From Luteibacter sp. dw_328 (GTDB lineage: Bacteria; Pseudomonadota; Gammaproteobacteria; Xanthomonadales; Rhodanobacteraceae): DNA of 64,000 nucleotides. The position numbers and the translations under genes are program-made. The notes under the pieces were generated by a model that had not been told where the DNA came from, searched no databases, and was given only the letters and a program-made list of their open reading frames with translations. This document shows positions 1-8,910 of the stretch, in pieces (positions within the stretch are counted from its first letter, which is position 1; each line of letters opens with the position of its first letter). Location: NCBI RefSeq assembly GCF_018449605.1, contig NZ_JAAVUW010000001.1:186001-250000 (forward strand), given 5' to 3'.

Positions 1-2067
1 GTGGCGTGCCTTGTCGTCGGCGTCCTTGCGTTCGACGTGGCTCACGCCAGCGATACCCCTTCGGACCCTCCGCGCTCCGTGAACCTGGCGCCCATCCTGG
101 TCGACGGGCACTACGATAACGGCGTGGGCAAGTCCGATGCTGCGTCGCAGGGCGTGATCCTGGGCGGCCTGCTGCGGGACATTCCTGCCTTGCGGCCTGG
201 CGAGATTCTGGAGGCGATTCCGGGACTGGTGGTGACCCAACATTCCGGTGAGGGCAAGGCCAACCAGTATTTCCTGCGCGGCTATAACCTCGACCACGGT
301 ACCGATTTTGCGACGCGCGTCGATGGCGTGCCGGTGAACATGCCGACGAATGGCCATGGGCAGGGGTACAGCGATATCAACTTCCTGATCCCGGAGCTCG
401 TCGATCGTATCGATTACCGGAAAGGCCCCTATTTTGCACAGAGCGGCGACTTCTCATCGGCCGGCTCGGCCGACGTGCATTACCGCGCGGCGCTACCGGC
501 GCCCCTCCTGAGCACGACCTACGGATCCGATGGATACCGTCGGGTGCTGCTCGCTGGCTCGACGGTAGTACCGCAGGGGCCGACCTTGCTCGGCGCCATC
601 GAATCGATGCAGGAGGATGGACCCTGGAAACGCCCCGATCGTATGCGCAAGCTCAACGGCTTGCTCCGGCTCAGCGATGGCGACGAGCGTCGTGGGTGGT
701 CGGCCGAGGCGCTCGGCTACGCCGCACGCTGGAATTCAACCGATCAGGTCCCGCTCGAGCTCATCCGCTCCGGAGCACTCTGTCGCTTCTGCGCGCTGGA
801 TCCGACAGACGGTGGCCGCACCGCACGCGCGATCCTGTCCGGCGAATGGCACGCACAGGACGGTGATGGCTATACGCGGGTATCGGCATATCTCGAACAC
901 TACCGACTGCAATTGTGGTCGAACTTCACCTATTTCGAGAACGACCCGGTTCGTGGCGACCAGTTCAATCAACGCGACGCGCGCAACATCCTGGGTACCG
1001 ACATCGTCAAGGGCTGGCAGGGCTCCTGGCTCGGTCACGACAGTACGACCGAAGCCGGTTTGCAGGTGCGGCACGACCTCATCCACGTGTCGCTTTACGA
1101 TTCGCAGGCACGCCAGGCGTTCAATACGGTGAGCGACAACCAGGTGGGTGAGACGGAGGCAGGGGTTTATCTGCAGAACACCACCCTGTGGCGTGACTGG
1201 TTTCGCAGCATCGTCGGCATCCGGGCCGACGGCATCGCGCTGGACCTTACCTCGCGCACCTATCGTCCCAATAGCGGTCATGTGGACGATCACCGCGTCT
1301 CGCCGAAAATGGCGCTGATTTTCGGACCGTTGCAGACAACGGAATTCTTCATCAACGCGGGCGAGGGCTTTCACAGCAATGACGCGCGCGGTGCTGTTGA
1401 CCGCTTCGATGCACAAACGGGAGCGACGCTCCAGCGAGCGCCGGCCCTGGTCGGAAGTTTCGGCGAGGAGATCGGCGTACGTACCGAGTGGGTGCCAGGC
1501 CTGCAGAGCTCGCTGGCAGTCTGGCGGCTCAATAGCGATTCAGAGCTCGTCTACGGTGCCGATTCCGGCGGAACGGAAATCAACGGTGCCAGCCGGCGTC
1601 AGGGCGTGGAGTGGAACAACCACCTGACGTTGGGCCGTTATGTACTGATCGATGCCGACCTGGCCTGGACGCACGCGCGTTATGCCCATCCTGACGAGAA
1701 CGGCGAATCCGGCGATCGCATTCCCAACGCCGTGGGCAAGGTAGCCTCGCTCGGTGTGACCCTGCATCGCTACGGGCCGTGGTCCGCGAGCGTCAAGACG
1801 CTCTACATCGGTGGCTATCCCCTGTCACAGGACGGCGCCTTGCGTGCTCCGTCGTCGCTGGTGACGAACCTGCGGCTGAGTCGCGCGTTGACGCCTCGGT
1901 TAACCCTGGTGCTCGACGTGCTCAACGCCTTCGGTCGCCGTTACTTCGACATCGCGTACGACCAGGATTATCGCGTCACGCCGACCAGTCCACTGGTCGC
2001 TGATGGCATTACCGTCCATCCAGGCGAGCCGCGGCAATACCGCATGACCTTGAACCTCGATCTCTAG
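1..2067 (+). CDS. TonB-dependent receptor, 5' end probably outside the window
   Basis: Outer-membrane TonB-gated receptor. The first residues look like the hydrophobic core and cleavage site of a signal peptide ending in AHA, but the basic N-region is missing. The true start is therefore probably upstream of base 1, and the GTG at base 1 is only the first codon visible. The plug domain follows (about residues 45-160), with the typical GEILEAIPGLVV, an FLRGYNLDHGTDF stretch and VDGVPVNMPT; the rest is beta-barrel-like to the C-terminus (YRMTLNLDL). Substrate unknown. It converges on a HupE/UreJ-like gene with only 2 bp between stop codons. Family call is firm; substrate is open. Confidence 0.9.
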   Translation: MACLVVGVLAFDVAHASDTPSDPPRSVNLAPILVDGHYDNGVGKSDAASQGVILGGLLRDIPALRPGEILEAIPGLVVTQHSGEGKANQYFLRGYNLDHGTDFATRVDGVPVNMPTNGHGQGYSDINFLIPELVDRIDYRKGPYFAQSGDFSSAGSADVHYRAALPAPLLSTTYGSDGYRRVLLAGSTVVPQGPTLLGAIESMQEDGPWKRPDRMRKLNGLLRLSDGDERRGWSAEALGYAARWNSTDQVPLELIRSGALCRFCALDPTDGGRTARAILSGEWHAQDGDGYTRVSAYLEHYRLQLWSNFTYFENDPVRGDQFNQRDARNILGTDIVKGWQGSWLGHDSTTEAGLQVRHDLIHVSLYDSQARQAFNTVSDNQVGETEAGVYLQNTTLWRDWFRSIVGIRADGIALDLTSRTYRPNSGHVDDHRVSPKMALIFGPLQTTEFFINAGEGFHSNDARGAVDRFDAQTGATLQRAPALVGSFGEEIGVRTEWVPGLQSSLAVWRLNSDSELVYGADSGGTEINGASRRQGVEWNNHLTLGRYVLIDADLAWTHARYAHPDENGESGDRIPNAVGKVASLGVTLHRYGPWSASVKTLYIGGYPLSQDGALRAPSSLVTNLRLSRALTPRLTLVLDVLNAFGRRYFDIAYDQDYRVTPTSPLVADGITVHPGEPRQYRMTLNLDL

Positions 2068-2069
2068 GA

Positions 2070-3323
2070 TCAGTTAGGCAGAATCGAGGCGAAGCCGGGG
2101 ATCGAGACCTCGAACACGCGCTCGATGAACCAACCCGCGGCGATGGCGACGATGGTCCACGAACCCCAGCGTAGAAGACCGATCTGGTAGAACCGCGTGC
2201 GCCGTATCGCGAACGCCGCAGGAAGGAAGGCCAGCACGATCGCTTCCTGACCGATTTCGACGCCCGCGCTGAAACCACCGAGGGACGCGGCCATGGCGCC
2301 CGGCGGCAGCTGCAGCCCGGTCAGGGCACTGGCAAAGCCCAGCCCATGGATGAAACCGAAGGCAAACGCGATCAGCCATACCCGCTTGGCGACCATCGGA
2401 TAGACGTTGTTGAACGCAGCGACCAGCACCGACAACGCGATGCCCGATTCCACCAGCCGGCTAGGGACGTGCACGATACCCAGCACGGCCAGCGACAGCG
2501 TGATCGAATGGGAAATGCTGAACGCGGTGACGATCTTGATGACGTCAAGACAGGCCGGCCAGAAGCTCTCAACAGGGTGCCAGACGCGGGTCGCACCAAT
2601 CGGGTTCAGCGCCATCAGCGCGCCACTGCTTTCCGCGACGCTTGCTCTTCGTCGCCAGACATGGGGACCGCTACGCGGCTGCATCACAAGCACGGCAGGC
2701 AACAACAGCGAGAGCAGGAACAGGATGTGATCGGTACCCGTCCAGATGTGCCAGATCCCGTCATTCAGAAAGCTGGTGAACTCGTTCCATCGATCGGGCG
2801 TTCGCAGGTCGAGGCTGGCTTGCGGCCGATCCGGGCCAAGCACGGCGCCGGCGACACGATCGCCTGCATGGAGGGTAACGATGCCGCGATGGTAGGGGTC
2901 GATGTCTACCATCAAGGTGTAGACCACCGTCAGCCGGCTGGGGATGTTCTTGTCGCATACCGCGTCGAACAGGATAACGGCGTAAGCGCCGTCCGTATGG
3001 TCGTCGATGGCCTGTCCCGTTGCGGTTGTCTCACAGGTCAGGCCGTCGCCTTTCACGGTGAGTCTGGGCAACGCATAGCTCTCAATCGCCGTGCGGTGCG
3101 CCTGGACCTCACCCCACGTGATGGCGCCATCGTGGTTGGCGTCGATGCCTACCGCGTAATCCAGATCTCGCAAGGCGATGTCCCACTGCCCATGCATGCG
3201 ATGGTCGTCAGCCCGGTCGGTGCGAAGGCTGAGATACGCGTCGCTTTCCTTGTGTGCCCAGGCACTGGGTGCAAAGGCAGCCAGTGCCACACACAACATG
3301 AAGAGCCAGCGTGTGGTGTTCAT
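2070..3323 (-). CDS. HupE/UreJ-family membrane protein with periplasmic EF-hand
   Basis: 417 aa. A signal peptide (to AWA at about 23) is followed by a soluble region of about 150 residues. This carries a canonical EF-hand loop at residues 61-72 (D61, N63, D65, G66, E72). The C-terminal half has about six membrane segments and begins with the HupE/UreJ signature GIWHIWTGTDHILFLLSL. Known: HupE/UreJ proteins are linked to nickel or cobalt supply for hydrogenase or urease, but long versions with a signal peptide and periplasmic head occur far from those enzymes. No hydrogenase or urease gene is in view. The start overlaps the stop of the upstream TPR gene by 4 bp (ATGA), so the two are probably translationally coupled. 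The transported ion is not evident. Confidence 0.85.
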   Translation of the reverse strand: MNTTRWLFMLCVALAAFAPSAWAHKESDAYLSLRTDRADDHRMHGQWDIALRDLDYAVGIDANHDGAITWGEVQAHRTAIESYALPRLTVKGDGLTCETTATGQAIDDHTDGAYAVILFDAVCDKNIPSRLTVVYTLMVDIDPYHRGIVTLHAGDRVAGAVLGPDRPQASLDLRTPDRWNEFTSFLNDGIWHIWTGTDHILFLLSLLLPAVLVMQPRSGPHVWRRRASVAESSGALMALNPIGATRVWHPVESFWPACLDVIKIVTAFSISHSITLSLAVLGIVHVPSRLVESGIALSVLVAAFNNVYPMVAKRVWLIAFAFGFIHGLGFASALTGLQLPPGAMAASLGGFSAGVEIGQEAIVLAFLPAAFAIRRTRFYQIGLLRWGSWTIVAIAAGWFIERVFEVSIPGFASILPN

Positions 3324-4606
3324 CGCCGTGCGGCTCCGTTCGTCGTCGATGGCAAGGGCTTCACCTGGGCGACAGCGATGGCAGCCTGTGCCTGCGTCAC
3401 AAGGGGATTGACGGTGTCATCGGACATGCCGCTTTCCTTGATGAAATCGAGGACGTCTGCGGCGGCAGCTGGATCGTGCAAGGCGAGTGCTGCCTCCAGA
3501 TAGATCCGGGCGTCCTTCGGTGCACGCTGCACGTCCCAGTTCTGCCGCGCGAGGGTCAACGCTTCCGCCGCCTTTCCGCGCACGTGGAGCAGGTAGGTGG
3601 CCTGTTCGCGCAGGAAGATGTGGTCGCCGCGTTGCGTCATGGCGGCAAAGCGCTCGTCCATCGCGGCGATATCGTCAGCGGCGCGCGGTGATTTCAGCGC
3701 GACTTCCGCGGCAACACGGATCAGGAACGAGGTGTCCGAGGTCGTGTCGTTGCCGACGAGTGCCAGGGCGTCCGCGGGGCGAGCGTGATCGAGGAGAAAT
3801 TCACCGTAGTCGGCAAGCAGGAAATTGTCGCCCGGCGTCCACTGAAGCGCGCGTCGAAAATGCGCGTCGGCGACATCGACATTCCCCGTGCGCGCGGCCG
3901 TCTCCGCCATCAGGCTTTCGATCCATGCGCGAATGGTCGCCGGAGCTTTCGGGCCAGGGTCCTCGATCAGCGTCAGCAGGGCATAGGCCTGCTTCGCACG
4001 GCCATCGAGCGAGCGTAGTGACGAGGTACAGATCATGCCCATGAAATCGCCACCTGAATTGGCAAGGTGCACGCAGGCATCGTTGGCGCCACGGTAGTCG
4101 CCCTGGACCATGGCGACGGTCGCCACGGTCAACCAGGCTTGCGCGTTATCGGGAGCACGGCGAAGTATCTGCTCGAGTTCCTTACGCGCAGCAGCGAAGG
4201 CATGCCGGCTCTGCTGAATGGTTGCATGGGCCAGCATCGCGGAAATCGGTGGCGACGGCGCTTTCATATAGGGGTCGATCACAGCCATGGCGCGGCCGAG
4301 GTAGCGCGCGTCACCGGTGGATCGCCCGAAGTCGATATATGCCTGGGCGAGGACGACGGCTTTCTGTGCATTCCCAGGGTGTGCTTCGGCATCGGTGCGT
4401 AGCTGCTCGAACCGACGGACGCGTGGATCGGTCGCGGGAGGGACACGTTGCAGGACAACGGCCGGCGAATCGGGGACGTAGGGCGTGACGTGCTGGGCGA
4501 CGAGGGGACCGCTGCCGAGCGCGGCGACGATGCCGACGAGGCGGAATACGCCCTTCCGTAAGGAAGGGCGTATCACCTTGGGGCTCGCCGTCTTAAAGGC
4601 GTGCAT
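3320..4606 (-). CDS. TPR-repeat protein, probably exported or membrane-anchored
   Basis: 428 aa. An N-terminal hydrophobic stretch (VFRLVGIVAALGSGPLVAQ, about residues 20-38) acts as signal or anchor. The remainder is alpha-helical with repeated TPR-like units (AWLTVATVAMVQGDYRGANDA; ADAHFRRALQWTPGDNFLLADYGEFLLDHARPADA). No catalytic motif is visible. It lies between the DUF4331 gene (24 bp upstream) and the HupE-like gene (4-bp overlap), so all three are likely one transcript. TPR proteins usually scaffold partners; here an assembly role for the neighbouring HupE/DUF4331 proteins is inference only. Confidence 0.8.
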   Translation of the reverse strand: MHAFKTASPKVIRPSLRKGVFRLVGIVAALGSGPLVAQHVTPYVPDSPAVVLQRVPPATDPRVRRFEQLRTDAEAHPGNAQKAVVLAQAYIDFGRSTGDARYLGRAMAVIDPYMKAPSPPISAMLAHATIQQSRHAFAAARKELEQILRRAPDNAQAWLTVATVAMVQGDYRGANDACVHLANSGGDFMGMICTSSLRSLDGRAKQAYALLTLIEDPGPKAPATIRAWIESLMAETAARTGNVDVADAHFRRALQWTPGDNFLLADYGEFLLDHARPADALALVGNDTTSDTSFLIRVAAEVALKSPRAADDIAAMDERFAAMTQRGDHIFLREQATYLLHVRGKAAEALTLARQNWDVQRAPKDARIYLEAALALHDPAAAADVLDFIKESGMSDDTVNPLVTQAQAAIAVAQVKPLPSTTNGAARR

Positions 4607-4630
4607 ACGAGGATGTCTCAGGCGGTCGCG

Positions 4631-6127
4631 CTACTGCGCGGCGACTGCCGGCGTGACCGAGCCGGGCACGGGCGTATTGAGGTACGGGAAATGGTCCAGA
4701 TACGTGTCAGCGGCAGAAATCTTCCCGGTGACTTGCGAGGTGGCGGCGGTGGCCCCGGCAGCACGTGCGCCGTCGGTGAGCGGCGCGGCGTTGTTCGGAT
4801 CCGCCGTCTGGTCGCCGCACGTGCCGATGGTGGTGCTGCACAAGGCACCGGCTTCTGCCCGTAACGCGATATCGACCACGTCATCGTAGGGGCGGCGACC
4901 GTTCGGGAAGCCTGCGAGGTCGTTGGCAAGCACGCCCAGGTCGTTCTGCGAGGCGGCCGGGGTGGGAGCGATGGAGGTATTCAGTCTCAGCTCTTCGGCA
5001 GGCGTGACGTGCGCCGGTTGGTTCAGGCCCTGAACGCCGGTGAGGAAAACACTGACCAGATCGTTACGCGGCGTGTGGGGCACGGCGGTTCCGAACAGCG
5101 CATTGAGCAAGACCGGCACCGTCGGGCTGGTGACGTAGCTGAGGAACTGCTTGTCCTGGTTCGGCTGGCTGCCGTTGAACTTGTCCTTATCCTTCAGCCC
5201 GATCACCAGTTCGTTGACCAGGGGCGAACCAAGCCGGGATACCTGGACGAAGTCCGCGAAGCTGTACGGTTTGTCGGCGTTGTTGAGTACGCGATAGCGC
5301 GGCTCACTGGCGGTCGTCCAACCACCGATGACGGGTTGCTGCTTGGTCGCCCCCAGGCAGGTGGCGGGTACTTCCAGGGCAAGCGTCGTTACATTCTTCT
5401 GTGTCAGCGCGTTGGGTGTCGAATCGCGCGCACCGAGCGGATTGAGATTGACCAGATCGAAGATGCCACCCAGGTCGGCGACGAAGCCATCCTTGCGCTG
5501 GCCGGCAAAAACACGGCCCGGTGCCGCACAGCCCGGAATCTTCACGTTGTAAACGTAGGCGTTCGCGTAGCCCTCGTAATTGGCGATGGACTTGTTACCG
5601 ATGTTGTCGACGGGCTTGGTAAAGACGCCTGAGCCATTTGCCATGTTGAGCAGGGACTGGCCGCGCCAGGCGACCGACTCGCCTTTCATCACCTCGACCG
5701 AGTACGTCTCGGTGCGATTGAGGTTGCTCTGGTCCGTGGCGGTGATGGCGCCGATGTTGATCAGCGGCACGGCCTGCGGCTTGCCGCCGGCGGGCACGGT
5801 GAGGTTCTTGTCGCGATTATCGAAGCGGAAGCGGAACGTCAGATCGGAGCGACCATTGCCGTTGCTGTCGATGTGGAAATCGTAGACCGCGTTCTCGTCG
5901 AGCGAATGGAAATTCGGTCCGCTGTAGGCATCCTGCAGGGGATCGTAGTTGGCTATCAACGTGACATAACCGTCCCGGTTCGTCTCATAACTCATGAACA
6001 TGTAGAAGTCGCTGGCGTCTACCTGCGGCTGAGTGGCAATGAAAGGGGCTTCACGATGGCTGGAAGCCAGGACGGCAGCTGGTAAGGAGGCTAGCGCAAC
6101 GGCCAGGCAGGTAAGCTTCAGATTCAT
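4631..6127 (-). CDS. DUF4331 domain secreted protein
   Basis: 498 aa from the ATG at 6127, chosen because a signal peptide (MNLKLTCLAVALASLPAAVLA) starts there; the open frame continues about 130 codons further upstream without family-like sequence. The mature protein begins SSHREAP and continues QVDASDFYMFMSYE, the hallmark of DUF4331, and the domain runs through most of the protein. Family function is not established. It is first in a likely operon with the TPR and HupE-like genes, all converging on a TBDR. I infer a shared periplasmic uptake or metal-handling role from context only. Confidence 0.88.
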   Translation of the reverse strand: MNLKLTCLAVALASLPAAVLASSHREAPFIATQPQVDASDFYMFMSYETNRDGYVTLIANYDPLQDAYSGPNFHSLDENAVYDFHIDSNGNGRSDLTFRFRFDNRDKNLTVPAGGKPQAVPLINIGAITATDQSNLNRTETYSVEVMKGESVAWRGQSLLNMANGSGVFTKPVDNIGNKSIANYEGYANAYVYNVKIPGCAAPGRVFAGQRKDGFVADLGGIFDLVNLNPLGARDSTPNALTQKNVTTLALEVPATCLGATKQQPVIGGWTTASEPRYRVLNNADKPYSFADFVQVSRLGSPLVNELVIGLKDKDKFNGSQPNQDKQFLSYVTSPTVPVLLNALFGTAVPHTPRNDLVSVFLTGVQGLNQPAHVTPAEELRLNTSIAPTPAASQNDLGVLANDLAGFPNGRRPYDDVVDIALRAEAGALCSTTIGTCGDQTADPNNAAPLTDGARAAGATAATSQVTGKISAADTYLDHFPYLNTPVPGSVTPAVAAQ

Positions 6128-6414
6128 GATGGGTCTCGCATGTCGATCGGACAGATGTGACCGGCGCACCACTCGGGCACGGCCGGCTCCCTCACACGGA
6201 TCCCGCTCCCGAAATTCCGTCGACATTGCCTGCGGTTCCTGCCTCGCATTCAGCACATTCGACCCCCCGGTCAGACTTACCGTTCCGTCGGCAGTCCATG
6301 GGTTTACGTCGAGGGCTCGGAGAAAGATGCAGCTATCGGACAAATAGGCTATACGGCATAGGCCAAAAGGCGTAGCGGCGCGTTGCGGGTACCGATGGAC
6401 GCCGGTGTTGGACC

Positions 6415-6442
6415 AAGGACGAAGTAAGAAGGACGAAGTAAG
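6415..6442. repeat. 14-bp perfect tandem direct repeat (two copies)
   Basis: AAGGACGAAGTAAG occurs twice back to back, at 6415-6428 and 6429-6442, in the gap between two divergent genes. Tandem half-sites of this kind can bind a regulator, but no candidate protein is adjacent. Confidence 0.7.
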
Positions 6443-6491
6443 AACGTTGTCGCGCGCGAAGTAACGCTGAAATTTGACCACCTCACCTTCC

Positions 6492-6533
6492 ATGGTAAAT
6501 GGGGCGATTTCACCTACCATCGCTCAATGGTAG
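6492..6533. promoter_or_regulatory. Nested inverted repeats, possible operator
   Basis: ATGGTA at 6492-6497, CTACCAT at 6514-6520 and ATGGTAG at 6527-6533. The last two form a perfect 7-bp inverted repeat with a 6-base spacer (CGCTCA); the first pairs with the second across a longer spacer. The sites lie 49 bp or more upstream of the 6582 start codon. Regulator unknown. Confidence 0.45.
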
Positions 6534-6581
6534 TGATGGGGTCACCTTGCTCCCAGGCGTCGAGATAGACATAGGTAGCGG

Positions 6582-7547
6582 ATGCGAATGAAGAGCAATA
6601 AGCGGATAACGCACGCCTACTGCATTGAAGCGGAGGAGGTTCTTCCGATAACGGGGGCCATGCTGTTCTATTTCGCCAGACCTGAGCGCGGCGCCTTGAG
6701 CTTCCTCTGCTCAACCGACACCTGCCGGAAACGAGGCGTCAAGGTCACCGGGGTGAACTATCACGTCCCACCCCAGGAGCAGACCAAGCATCAGACCGCT
6801 CACTATCGAGCCAATCCCGTGGACGATCATGACGCGTCATGCGAGTGGGTAGGAATCGAGGGCGATGTGGGGCAGAGGCTGCCTGGCGAAACAGATCGTC
6901 AACTGGAAGAGCGTAAGGCCAAGCTGAAGCTCAACGATTTCATTGATGTCTTCGACCCCACGGAGGCCGGCCCCGAGCAAGGAAATGAACCACCCGATGA
7001 GCAGCTTGACGCCGGGGAAGGAGGCGGCGTTCGTCGGAATAGCAGGAGCGGTCGACCTTCGCCGATGAGGCATAGCACCAATAGCCTGGAACGGCTTGTG
7101 CAGTGCTATCGGGAGGCGAAAGATGAGCTATCGAAGGAAGAATTCGAAGCCCTGACGATCCAGGTCAAAGGGCTCGGTGAGGTATCGCTGCAGTCCTACT
7201 TTCGCCCGATCGAATGGGCCCGCCTGGGAGTGAGTGATCGCGTGCTGTTTGGCGGTGCACGGTACAAAAAATACGGCGCGGGTTTCAGTTTCACTTTTTT
7301 CGATAAGCATCAAGGCAAGCCCATATCGTTGTACGTTAAGTCTGCCACCATCAATGCCTATCGCTATCGTCGCTACTGGTTCGAACTCTTTGAGCAGGCG
7401 GAAAACGTGGCGTACTTCAGAGTCTATGCACTTGGAACGCTGAAGGAGCGCGAGGACGGAAAGGGATACGACCTTTCCGTCGACGACTTGAGGCACCTGG
7501 CTATCGTGCTTGGCCCGCAGAAGGCCGCCGAGCCACCACGTGAGTGA
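6582..7547 (+). CDS. Unassigned protein with Cys/His-rich N-terminal region
   Basis: 321 aa; start at ATG 6582 or the in-frame ATG 6588, with only a weak upstream AGGTAG. Not recognised. The first 90 residues look like a small metal-binding module: LCSTDTC, then YHV, KHQTAHY, DDHD and ASCEW supply paired Cys and several His. Residues about 105-165 are acidic/low complexity. The last 150 residues (from about NSLERLVQCYREAKDELSKEEFEAL) mix helix and beta strand and end with a Lys/Arg/Tyr-rich segment. No signal peptide, so cytoplasmic. It stands alone between unrelated genes, which would suit an accessory gene. The protein reading is convincing; function unknown. Confidence 0.7.
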   Translation: MRMKSNKRITHAYCIEAEEVLPITGAMLFYFARPERGALSFLCSTDTCRKRGVKVTGVNYHVPPQEQTKHQTAHYRANPVDDHDASCEWVGIEGDVGQRLPGETDRQLEERKAKLKLNDFIDVFDPTEAGPEQGNEPPDEQLDAGEGGGVRRNSRSGRPSPMRHSTNSLERLVQCYREAKDELSKEEFEALTIQVKGLGEVSLQSYFRPIEWARLGVSDRVLFGGARYKKYGAGFSFTFFDKHQGKPISLYVKSATINAYRYRRYWFELFEQAENVAYFRVYALGTLKEREDGKGYDLSVDDLRHLAIVLGPQKAAEPPRE

Positions 7548-7572
7548 CAGCACGAACGGGTAGCCAATACGA

Positions 7573-8859
7573 CTATGGCGTCCACCCCTGAACCGGAAAC
7601 AACGTGCCGATCGTCGACGGCGGCGGCGCCGCTGTCACGTCACAACCCGCAAAGGGTTTGGTGGACGCCGCAACCAGGCTGAAGTCGTACGGCGCCGTCC
7701 ACTGAACCTTGAAGTACCTCGGTAGCGTGCCCTGGTCCGCGTCTTGGTTGTAAGCAACCTGCCACAGAGACGTGGAGCCGCGGCAACGCCTGGCGCTGCC
7801 GTCGTACTCGCCGGTGATATAGCTGTGTTGCTCTGCCGCGTGCAGCTGCGCCAGGGCGGTCCTGTCGGCGGAGGGGGATAGCCAATGCGACGCTTCCGCC
7901 CAGGGTCGGGTCAGCCATTCTTCGGCGAATGCCTGTGGATCGAGCGCGACAGGCGCAACACGCTTTACGGCGTGGTTCGGCCCGATTTGATAGCGCAGGA
8001 CATGCGGTCGGACCAAGGCAGTGCCGTCGATGCTGGGGCCCATGTACTGGACCAGCAGGTCGTGGTTCGTGAGGTGTGCTCCGGCAACAAAGTCATCGCC
8101 CATGTAGAGGCTGTCCTGTCGATCAATCAGCGCAGGCGGTGTCGTCGTCTCCCTGGATGCCTGCCACAACTTCGTATAAAGGCTTTGCCAGTTCGACGAA
8201 CACCAGGGACTGTAGCCGAGCGTCGTGACGAGGGGCGGCGGCGCAGGTTCGTTCCATGCGGTGTCGTACGAGGATGTCTGGATCGAAAGAAAATGCTGGG
8301 GCTGGTACTCGTCCTTGCCATACCGGTCCTGCTCGATGCTGATCAGGAGGTGCCAATGGTGATCCAGCCTTTGTTCGTAGAGGTACGCCGACTGGTCGAA
8401 ACCGCACTGCATCCCCACCCCGGTCACCACCAGAAGGTAACGATAGTCGAGGGGGGCCATGCGGATCTTGTCGAGGTACCCTCGTTCGCTTTCCGTGTGC
8501 GAGGGATCCCCGCACCGGTATCCGGACGATTCCGGCTGGCCGCACGTCAATCCTGCGTCGTCGAGCGCCTGCGTCAGTCGCGCGCTCAGCGCCGTCAGAT
8601 CGTCGGGATCCATGTTGTAGACCGTGCCATTCCCCATGCTCGCGCCCGGTACCGGGGGCAATTGCTGCTCCACCCATTCGCGCAAGGCGTGCTTGACCGG
8701 CGTGAACTCGGGCCCGGCGTTCCGCGCCTCGTCTATGCCACGGGAGTGGCGTATCTTTTCGAGCTGCGTTGCCAGTGACGAGAGGTCGGGCGTCGTCGCC
8801 CAGACGGGAGATGCGATAAATCCGACCGCGATTCCCGCAAAAACCATGAGCAAACGCAT
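7573..8859 (-). CDS. Unassigned secreted protein
   Basis: 428 aa with a clear signal peptide (MRLLMVFAGIAVGFIASPVWA). Six or more cysteines in the mature part (LTCGQPESSGYRCGD, MQCGFD, PWCSSNW, RRCRG, FAGCD) suggest disulphides and a periplasmic or extracellular location. No family motif recognised. Convergent with the 6582 gene (25 bp between stops) and divergent from the small membrane-protein gene at 8911. Confidence 0.7.
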   Translation of the reverse strand: MRLLMVFAGIAVGFIASPVWATTPDLSSLATQLEKIRHSRGIDEARNAGPEFTPVKHALREWVEQQLPPVPGASMGNGTVYNMDPDDLTALSARLTQALDDAGLTCGQPESSGYRCGDPSHTESERGYLDKIRMAPLDYRYLLVVTGVGMQCGFDQSAYLYEQRLDHHWHLLISIEQDRYGKDEYQPQHFLSIQTSSYDTAWNEPAPPPLVTTLGYSPWCSSNWQSLYTKLWQASRETTTPPALIDRQDSLYMGDDFVAGAHLTNHDLLVQYMGPSIDGTALVRPHVLRYQIGPNHAVKRVAPVALDPQAFAEEWLTRPWAEASHWLSPSADRTALAQLHAAEQHSYITGEYDGSARRCRGSTSLWQVAYNQDADQGTLPRYFKVQWTAPYDFSLVAASTKPFAGCDVTAAPPPSTIGTLFPVQGWTP

Positions 8860-8910
8860 GGAGAGTCCCTGGGTGGTTTCTGTGCCGATTATCTACAAAG
8901 AGGGAAAGAT

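Larger units (their letters stand above)
6128..6581. promoter_or_regulatory. Divergent intergenic region with repeats
   Basis: This 454-base gap separates the divergent DUF4331 operon and the 6582 gene. The open frame continuing upstream of the DUF4331 start does not read like protein. It holds a 14-bp tandem direct repeat (6415-6442) and a nested set of ATGGTA/TACCAT inverted repeats (6492-6533), listed separately. It presumably contains promoters for both directions, but I could not pick out a convincing -35/-10 pair. Confidence 0.5.

Noticed and set aside
2070-3323. Hydrogenase or urease maturation role for the HupE-like gene
   Set aside because: No hydrogenase, urease or other nickel-enzyme gene is present in the window; the family name alone does not support it.
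4631-6520. Longer 629-codon version of the DUF4331 gene
   Set aside because: The first 131 codons lack protein-like composition, and a clear signal peptide starts at 6127.
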